From NCBI GenBank assembly GCA_951804985.1, contig OX638130.1:101863700-101927699 (forward strand): 64,000 nucleotides of DNA, given 5' to 3'. Below, in pieces: positions 57,201-64,000 of the stretch. The notes under the pieces were generated by a model. The model worked only from the letters and a program-made list of their open reading frames with translations. It did no database searches and was not told the DNA's origin. This stretch comes from Dryomyza anilis. Its lineage: Eukaryota > Arthropoda > Insecta > Diptera > Dryomyzidae. Position 1 is the first letter of the stretch, and each line of letters opens with the position of its first letter. A program made the position numbers and the translations under genes.

Positions 57201-57560
57201 TTCGAAATCAGCGCAAGAAAAAGATTTAAAAAAGATGGGGTTGATTTTTGATGATTTTTTGAAAATACGCCTTCCATGAAGATGCTCTTATGCAAGTTCG
57301 TTTTTGAAACCATTTTTAACTCTACCAAATTTCAACCGATTTTTGAGATGAATACCTTATTTTAAGCAGAATAACCTCTAGTTTTGTTGTAAAATAAATA
57401 AAAAAATAAAATATATCAAAAAATTAAAAAAATGTAGTGAAAGTTAAAAATTGGCAAAAAAAATGTCAAAGAAACTGAATTTCATCCTGCGTAAAACAAG
57501 ATATTCAGCAAATTAAATTTGGTAGAGTTCAAAATACGTATTCAATTGGAGTTGTACTGT
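54271..57560. repeat. satellite-like tandem array, unit about 1 kb, three copies
   Basis: TTTGACCCCATCAAAAAT occurs at 54409, 55369 and 56502. Each is followed by TGACCTC, CTGTCCTAAT, AAACGTGGGTTATACACTTG, GTCTGACACCTATAAATTG and ACAAGATATTA. The second unit carries about 170 extra bases (56040-56212). A partial unit leads in at 54285 and the array decays past 57360. Confidence 0.85.
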
Positions 57561-57849
57561 TTTCCAAAAACACTTGTTTACGCCTATGATTGACCCACAT
57601 CTCTGACCCCCTAAAAGATATCACTTGAAAGGTGTTGTTAAAAATATTAAGTAAAAAAAAAAACACAATTGAACTTTTCTATGTTTATTAAATTTTTTAA
57701 ATCAAACCTGAAAAAAATCATCATCCTGATTCCTCAAAATGTTTATTCGAAAAATAAAAACACATAGTATATACATTTTTAGATTTTATTTTAGAACATT
57801 GTTTTATTTTTCAAAAGGTTGTGCATTACACAACCGAAGACTTAAACTA

Positions 57850-58260
57850 ATTTACATTTGATGTTATATTTTTATACGAACATTTACCCTTTTTCAAGAC
57901 ACTCTGCACACGCGTTCTTATCAATTATCCGCAGCAACAACAATGGGCAGCAACAGCAACAAACAATGAGCAGCAGCAGCAGCAACTTCAACAACAGAAA
58001 CACAAAACAACGCACTACACGACGCAATCAAATATTGACACTTGCAACGCCGTCAAATGGATGTCAAGAGCGCAGCGACAGACGCGCGTTCAATCAAAAT
58101 GGGTGTAAGGATCGGTCAATATTTGGACACAACGAACGCACATTAATGACCCTTTCATCGAGACACCGATCGATCGTTGGTCAAACAGTGACGGACGGTA
58201 GTGGTGGTGCGCATCTGAAAGGATTTACAAAATACCGCCATTAATTTTGGGTTTAGTTAA
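57850..58260. other. GC-richer CAACAG block with an open frame, unassigned
   Basis: CAGCAACAACAATGGGCAGC-type repeats, then unique sequence with a GATCGATCG run. A plus-strand frame of about 110 residues (Gln/Ser/Asn-rich, then Arg-rich) ends near 58244, but other frames are open too and I found no splice support. It may be untranslated sequence of the minus-strand gene ending near 58693. Confidence 0.2.
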
Positions 58261-58692
58261 ATAATGTTACCGTGAGTGTTTCTAACAAACACTTGTGAAG
58301 TATTTTGTAATATTTAAACCGGGACCGGATTTTTGAGCATCGTGCCGTTTAGTGCTGCACAGGTTTTCAGGCACAAATATTTGTGTTTCATTCGACGATC
58401 GTGGATTTTATCAATGGGTACTGTTTACAGAATAAAAGGATTTGATGTTATTTGTGCTGCTATTATGTAGAGCGTGTTAAATGGCTATTTTTTTTTTTGT
58501 GTTGTTACATTATGCAGTCTTCCACGAAAGTGCTATGACATGGTTACCTAAAAAGAAAGAAAAATATTAGAAGAAAAAAAAAATCATAAATTAAAAATGG
58601 CGTTTTATATAATAGATATTGATACTTAATATGTGCCAGAGGTGGAGCTGCTGCTGCTGCGGCTGATGACAGTTGGCATGATCAATGATATT

Positions 58693-58801
58693 TTATACTT
58701 TAGTTGCGATCGCGATCAGTAACGCTTCAGCGAGTTCGTGTGCAGGATATTCGATTACGAGTGGAGAGCATATGTTGTAGAACACTTCTGTGTAGAATTT
58801 C
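58693..58801 (-). CDS. last coding exon of an unidentified minus-strand gene
   Basis: Minus strand: acceptor ATTTATATTATAG, then one base plus 35 codons (KFYTEVFYNICSPLVIEYPA, then HELAEALLIAIATKV) and TAA at 58693. The composition (Tyr, Glu, Ala, Leu, Ile, Pro) and wobble use are those of a conserved globular protein, very unlike the AT noise around it. It needs an upstream exon ending with two overhanging bases, which I did not find. The exon 63585-63705 on the same strand is a possible first exon but is not phase-compatible directly, so at least one more exon lies between. Confidence 0.5.
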
Positions 58802-58925
58802 CTATAATATAAATAAAAAAAAATAAAGAAATATAATTAAAATTTGTTATTTTATGAATACGTTAATTTTTTAATAGACAAGTAGAAAACTTCTTTGAAT
58901 CAAGTAGTATTTTCGCTGGTTCTTT

Positions 58926-59400
58926 GAAAGCCTGCGAAGTTAACTTCTGCAAATCAAAAAAAATAACCGTAATAACTAAATTGAAAGCCATAAACTAAAG
59001 TACTGCGTATCAGAATATTTATTTGTAATTGATTTTTTGACATCAGGTTGTTTTCTTTTTGCTTAAATTATGATACCCCGGACAGTGCTATTTGAAAGAC
59101 ATTCTTCTTTGAAAGCCTTGAAGTTAACTTCTGCAAATCAAGAAAAATATTCGTAATAACTAAAATGAAAGCCATAAACTAAAGTACTGCGTATCAGAAT
59201 ATATATTTGTCATTGATTTTTTGACATCAACGTTGTTTTCCTTTTGCCTAAATTATGATACCCCAGACAGTGCTCTTTGAAAGACATTCTTGTTTGAAAG
59301 CCTTGAAGTTAACTTCGGTAAATCAAGAAAAATATTCGTAATAACTAAATTGAAAGCCATAAACTAAAGTTCTGCATATCAAGTCTACAATTTGTGATTA
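58926..59400. repeat. three tandem units of about 185 bp
   Basis: GAAGTTAACTTC(T/G)GCAAATCAA-type text occurs near 58936, 59120 and 59304. It continues each time through TAATAACTAAA, GCCATAAACTAAAGT and, in the first two, ATTGATTTTTTGACATCA and GATACCCC(G/A)GACAGTGCT. Confidence 0.8.
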
Positions 59401-59649
59401 GTCTGTTTCGTTCTGCTTAAATAAGGAACAAAACATTTCATTCCCTGTCATGGTCCTTTCCCTTTTCTTACAAGAAAAATCAAATACTAGGCTTTTTTTT
59501 CAAGACGAAATGAGTGTAATTCTTTCAAGCATCTGGGTGGCCAAAACTGGAAACACGCCCATTAGTAAGACAACTTCATATGAAATACAATGCATCAAAA
59601 CTGGTTAAAGAGGTCGGAAAGTAGTCGGAAAGTCGGTATTGACAATTGC

Positions 59650-59930
59650 TCTAAAACTACCTCCCACATGACTGGTACCATTGGTACCGACTAAGGACAG
59701 GATCTTGAAGACCAGTTCTGTAATAGGTCTAAAGGTCTGCATAAGGAGGGAAATGTCGCTAGTGAAGTGAACATGCACAAGATGGCGCCATATTTACATT
59801 CTGCTGGATTTTGAGGACCTATTCTGAGATAGGTCTAAAGATACCGGTCACAATACACGATTTTATAGACCAGTTCTGTGATAGGTCTAAAGGTCTGCAG
59901 GACAACTCCATGTTAAAGTTTTCGATTGGT
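59650..59930. repeat. GACCAGTTCTGTGATAGGTC repeat cluster
   Basis: GACCAGTTCTGT(A/G)ATAGGTCTAAAGG occurs at 59708 and 59871, with a related GACCTATTCTGAGATAGGTC at 59816. An ACTGGTACCATTGGTACC palindrome is at 59670. Confidence 0.6.
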
Positions 59931-60009
59931 TTCATAAAAAAGAGCTAGGACTGGTTAACTATCTCCGAGGAATGAGAAATCTAATCAAGGACCGCTTCGT
60001 TTACCCGTA

Positions 60010-60450
60010 GGGTATTGACAACCTCACAACCTTACCTATAACATTTATTCCATAGACAATTCTTCACTGAGAGACAATTCCTACCAAAACATTTCTTTCC
60101 CGCACAAAACTACCCATGGAGAATTCTTTATCAGTAATGACTACTATATATAAACAATATTAAATGCAAATTTTAATAAAACTCTTCAGAGAATGAACTA
60201 AAATTAATTACAAATATAAAATAAATAAAATAAACTCCAAATAAAAATTATAGTTGTGGTTTTTCTGAATTATTTTTAGTAATTATTGTCTGGAAAGAAT
60301 TATGACGAGAAATATTTATCTCAGGGAAGAAATGGTCAAGGAAGAATTATCGCGGTGGAGAAATGGCGGGAGATAATAGTTGTACGTACATTTTAATTAA
60401 ATTCGTGAGCGAACGAAGAAATGTTTTTTTTTTTTACAAAAATTAAATAA
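60010..60450. repeat. GAAGAATTATC-type degenerate repeat, second locus
   Basis: Same family as 40320-40960 and continuing at 60820-61030 on the other side of a SINE. Confidence 0.5.
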
Positions 60451-60460
60451 ATTAAATTAA

Positions 60461-60767
60461 TAATAATAATAGTTTGGCGCTACAGTCCTGTATAGAACTT
60501 CGGCCGAGCTCTCCCACCATTTTGAGCTGTGCGTGTTATATTTGTACTCAAAGTGGTGGGACCTACAGTTTATTGCCGAATCCGAACGGCAGATGAGAGC
60601 TTTTTCATAGGCAATTTTTACTTTCGGAGGTTTGTCATTTACTGACGAGATGTAGCGCGGTATAGAAAAATGTTTCTGTGAAAAGATGTTGTTAGCCCCA
60701 GTCCAGGCTTGAACAGGGGACCTTTCGGCTCGCAGTCCAACGCACTAACCACTGAGCTACCGCGGCT
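60461..60767 (-). mobile_element. tRNA-derived SINE, copy 5
   Basis: Minus orientation, tail (TAATAA)n at the left, head GCCGCGGTAGCTCAGTGG inverse at the right. The 10-bp duplication ATTAAATTAA flanks it at 60451-60460 and 60768-60777. Confidence 0.85.
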
Positions 60768-61216
60768 ATTAAATTAACGCTAGTTTAAAATTTGAATTGT
60801 AATTTTATTGAACTCTTTTTGGGAAGAATTGTCCCAGAAAAAGAAAAATTTGCATCAGAAATGCGAGAAAGAATTGCATCAGATAGAACAGTTCATGGGA
60901 AAGACAAATCACGAATTGAATGGTCTCTGGAAAGATAAGTCTCGGAAAAGAATTTAATCACGAAATTAAAGTCTTGGGGAAGAATTATCTCGTTTGACGG
61001 GAAACAATAGTACTGGAAATAATAAGCCATAACGATCAACAAATTTAGGAATACTGGACAAAGATATCAAAAAGTAGACAATGGGAGTTTCTACTCTTTT
61101 CTGAACTATTCTTCATTGAAATTCATATGGGTATGGGTAATATAAATAACAAATAGTGATGAACAAATGCAAGTACAAGAAAAATACATGATTGTCTTGT
61201 TCTTGTAGGGTCTTTC

Positions 61217-61674
61217 CCTAGTAGAAATTTTGGTAGGGCCATGCTCATGAACTGATCATGTCATTATTTGAGATGATCGGGATATGACGAGGCCCACGAT
61301 GTCCTTGTAACGCAGTGTCCTGATCTTGTACTCACCTCAGGCAATGATCATGTACTGATCGGGTAATTCCCCACATCATTATTTATCTGACCATTGCCTT
61401 GTTAAAACATGAGCATACGAAAGCACTGCAAATAACCGATGAAATAAAATATCATACCTCATTGAAACCTGATCATTGCCCGATGAAATTTTCTTTATGA
61501 GGAACAACTAATATAGCTTTGATCGGGACCATTGGCTGTTTAGATAATGTAAACCCTGCTATGGTGAGCATGATAAGGGCATGACAAGGCAATGATCATA
61601 TTTGCTCTAATAGGGGTTACCTGACGAAACCCCGATCATTTCCCGATGGCGCATCGGGCAAATTTCTACTAGGG
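61217..61674. mobile_element. CCCTAGTAGAAATTT MITE, complete copy
   Basis: 458 bp. CCCTAGTAGAAATTT at the left is matched by AAATTTCTACTAGGG at the right, and a palindrome CCCGATGGCGCATCGGG sits next to the right end. The interior is rich in GATCATTGCC / GGCAATGATC motifs. Same family as 8235-8637, opposite orientation. Confidence 0.85.
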
Positions 61675-61975
61675 TTCTTTCGAAAATATGTCATATTCGA
61701 AGAAGCTGAACCTCGAATATGAACCTCGGATATGTACATTGTTCGACTTTTGTTGTTTTATTTGTATCCCAACCAACCGGCTAATATAATTACTCTGAAT
61801 ACCAATTTTCATCTACTAAGCTCATTTTGTTTTATTATTTTCGTGATTTCCACATTTTGGTGTGTTTCTAGTAAATATTGTCCACCTAACTTTTGAAAAA
61901 AAAAAATGCAAGACTCTTGTACTCTTGTCAGAGTGTCGATCTTTTTCTCGTTCTTGCAAAACATGAAAGAACAAG

Positions 61976-62810
61976 ACGTCACTATCATGCCAAAAGGGCG
62001 AATGTGTATTTTTTGATATTTGCGTTTTTTTTTTACAATTTGGAAAATTATTTTTTTCAAGTATACTGTGCCAAAATCGTGTGTGATTGGATATTTCTAG
62101 CCACTCAAAACAAAACCAAAGGGCAAATTTGAAAAATTGAAAATCTTGTCATGCCAAAAGGGCGAATCTTTTGGTTTTTTTGCTATAACTCTTTATTGGT
62201 AAAATATAAAATACAAGTGCAAAGTTATTAATTGTTTGTTTTGAAAGCACCTATCGATTGGCATCATTATTTTAAAATAAATTTTTGAATTTTTATGACT
62301 TGCAAGAAACATTTTTGGAAAATATTTTTTTAATAATGATGCCAATCGATAGGTGCTTTCAAAACAAACAATTAATGCTTTTACATCACTATTTTAGCTT
62401 GCACCAAAAAAGAGTTATAGCAAAAACACGAAAAGATTTGCCTTTTTGTCATGCAGATTTTAAAGTTTTTTCGTTTTTTTTGGTATAACTCTTTTTTGGT
62501 GCAATATAAAATAGTGGTGTAGAAGCATTAATTGTTTGTTTTGAAAGCACCTATCGATTGGCATCATTATTAAAAAAAATAATTTGCCAAACATTTTTCG
62601 TGCAAGTAATAAAAATTCAAAAATTTATTTTTAAATAATGATGCCAGTCGATAGGTGCTTTCAAAACAAGCAATTTACAACTTTACACCTGTTTTATATT
62701 GAAATAAATATAATTCTAACTAAATTTTAAAGCAATTCAAACTTTATAATTTGATTTCCCAACATTTTTAAAAATGCACATTCGTCCCTGTGGCATGACT
62801 CTGACGAAGG
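61976..62810. mobile_element. CACCTATCGAT hairpin element, full copy with two hairpins
   Basis: CGTCACTATCATGCCAAAAG at the left, GGCATGACTCTGACG at the right; two palindromic units at about 62180-62425 and 62465-62690 with GCACCTATCGATTGGCATCA arms. Collinear with 41914-42946. Confidence 0.8.
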
Positions 62811-62965
62811 TCCTGCATTTTTGTTTTTTGCTCAACACTAATAACTAAGCAGAAATACTAAATATTAAATCCTATATATATTGAAACAAAACATTGATGG
62901 TTTCAAATGTACAATAAATGATTTTTTTTTTTTTATCCAGAAAAATGTGCCTTGCTTTATTTAAA

Positions 62966-63138
62966 GTGTGTGCGAATTCGACTAAATAGATGACAAAACT
63001 AAATTGAACGACTTTTCATTCGATCTTCATTCGGTATACGGTAATTAATTGTTAAAGTCCATAATCAATCGATTATCATATGTCTGTTTACTGTCATTTA
63101 GTTTAGTCGGCAATTTAGACAAATTCGCACACATCCAT
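62966..63138. mobile_element. short hairpin MITE, GTGTGTGCGAATT ends
   Basis: GTGTGTGCGAATTCGACTAA at the left and the inverse TTTAGACAAATTCGCACACA at the right, about 170 bp. The arms also share AAACTAAAT and its inverse. Confidence 0.65.
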
Positions 63139-63584
63139 AGTAGCTACGAAAATAACAGTAGTAAATCAAAAATATATTTAAGGTACAAATTTATTTGAAT
63201 ATTTTGTTGTTTTTGTTTTTTTTTCTCACTTTTAAGATGAATTTTGAAATTTTTATAAATTATTGTTAATATGAGATAAACTACACATTCAATTTATCTT
63301 TATTTTTATAATTTGGTCCTTGAAAAAAAAAAGTTACAGGATTTATACCTGCTCCATTTCTATCCGCCTCTTAACCCATTACCCTAGCTGACGTTAATCA
63401 AATACCAGCGGAAATCATAACTCAAATTCGTTTGAATGAACGAACAAAAAAAAATCTGCCTTAATACACATAATATTTTATGAGTTTAAAGCCGCGCATC
63501 AACACGTACTCAGAGCCAAATTGAAAAAGGAAAACTCATAAAACATTTTGATAAAATCTCAAAATTGTTTCTTCCCAAACTTAC
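63139..63584. other. AT-rich sequence, likely intron of the minus-strand gene
   Basis: No coding exon seen; begins, on the minus strand, with the GTAAGT donor of the exon at 63585. Confidence 0.35.
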
Positions 63585-63705
63585 AATTTTTTTTGTTGGT
63601 CACAAACCGTTCACATTCGGTTTTAATTGTAGCAGTTGTAACATCGAAAGACATCATGGAAATGTCACCCAAAATGGCGGCCGCGGCTGTTTTGGAGAGC
63701 GCCAT
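63585..63705 (-). CDS. first coding exon of an unidentified minus-strand gene
   Basis: Minus strand: ATG at 63705 (GG before, G after) opens 40 codons plus one base (MALSKTAAAAILGDISMMSF, later KTECERFVTNKKN) ending in a perfect GTAAGT donor at 63584. GC content and amino-acid balance mark it as real coding sequence. It has no clear signal peptide, though the N-terminus is Ala-rich. An acceptor-like CCCTTTGCAG lies 35 bp upstream, so a noncoding leader exon near 63.9-64.0 kb is likely. Frames on the plus strand across the same bases are shadows. The function is unknown. Confidence 0.45.
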
Positions 63706-64000
63706 CCGTATTATGCATTATGTGACATTTTATCACATCTGCAAAGGGCATCACGTGCAACGTACAATAAAAGCGAAACATATTAAATATAAAATGCAGC
63801 GACAAAGACATTAGAGTCAAACAATAACTAAAAAATAAAACAAAAAGAAAAAAACGAAAAACAAAAAATCATATTTAAAAGTCGAAATAAAAATATTGTG
63901 TAGGTACGTGTGCCACCTAACAGCGGCTCGCGAGCATGAGTTTTTGTTTTTTTTTTTTTTTTTAGTTTCTCTGTTGCCGAGCGAGCGCAACGATCCGAAA
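63706..64000 (-). promoter_or_regulatory. leader and promoter region of the minus-strand gene (candidate)
   Basis: GC-richer text at 63915-64000 (CGGCTCGCGAGC, CGAGCGAGCG) followed on the minus strand by A/T-rich leader sequence. CTGTTAG|GTGGCA at about 63915 could be a leader donor. The window ends inside this region. Confidence 0.25.

Noticed and set aside
57858..58244. A 128-codon Gln/Ser-rich protein gene
   Set aside because: Open frames occur in other registers and on both strands of this CAA/CAG-rich block; no donor, acceptor or conserved block supports one frame.
63548..63814. Two plus-strand ORFs near the right end
   Set aside because: They are shadows of the minus-strand exon 63585-63705, which has a better start context and a perfect donor.

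Overview
The window looks like AT-rich nuclear DNA of a higher (cyclorrhaphan) fly. It has GT-AG introns, TATA/Inr promoters, almost no long ORFs, and a dense load of MITEs, SINEs, hairpin elements and simple-sequence arrays. Nothing looks bacterial or organellar. All identifications come from reading motifs; no database search was possible.

The central object is one long plus-strand gene, about 22.7-52.2 kb. My model is a TATA/TCAGTT promoter near 22.66-22.69 kb, a tiny first coding exon (22774-22792, phase 1), a 14 kb intron, then exons 36984-37579, 39652-39798 and 51217-51846. The frame is open throughout (463 codons). The product carries a hydrophobic signal-like segment, an R-X-K/R-R furin-type site, N-glycosylation sequons and a basic, helix-rich C-terminal half. 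It reads like a secreted Unpaired-family (JAK/STAT ligand) cytokine; I am fairly sure of the coding exons 2-4 and only moderately sure of the family. Two further promoter-like, GAGA-rich blocks (about 27.8-28.25 kb and 47.5-47.66 kb) lie inside its introns.

Several small gene candidates surround it: a two-exon minus-strand gene (12549-13179), a small secreted-peptide gene with a 45-nt intron (10080-10376), a signal-peptide ORF interrupted by one TGA (24873-25139), a spliced leader-like region (5330-5672), a weak two-exon ORF (15143-15387), and two convincing but unlinked minus-strand coding exons (58693-58801 and 63585-63705). None could be named.

The rest is mobile and repetitive DNA. There are five copies of a tRNA-derived SINE of about 310 bp (three with clear target-site duplications) and one copy of a second, poly(A)-tailed SINE-like unit. 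A decayed DD37E Tc1/mariner-type transposon with 29-bp inverted repeats and TA target sites sits inside a 3.7 kb foldback element. A candidate solo LTR has a TATA box and a heat-shock-element-like triplet. At least six families of inverted-repeat (MITE/hairpin) elements are present, many nested in each other. Phased A-tract satellites of 9 and 10 bp and a 20-bp satellite fill much of intron 1.

Region by region: 0-6 kb holds promoter-like sequence, A-rich arrays and a SINE; 6.4-9.6 kb is a nest of elements; 9.7-13.2 kb holds two small gene candidates; 13.8-22 kb is MITE, LTR, foldback and transposon; 22.7-52.4 kb is the long gene with repeat-filled introns; 52.6-57.5 kb is tandem duplications; 57.8-64 kb is a minus-strand gene interrupted by repeats.
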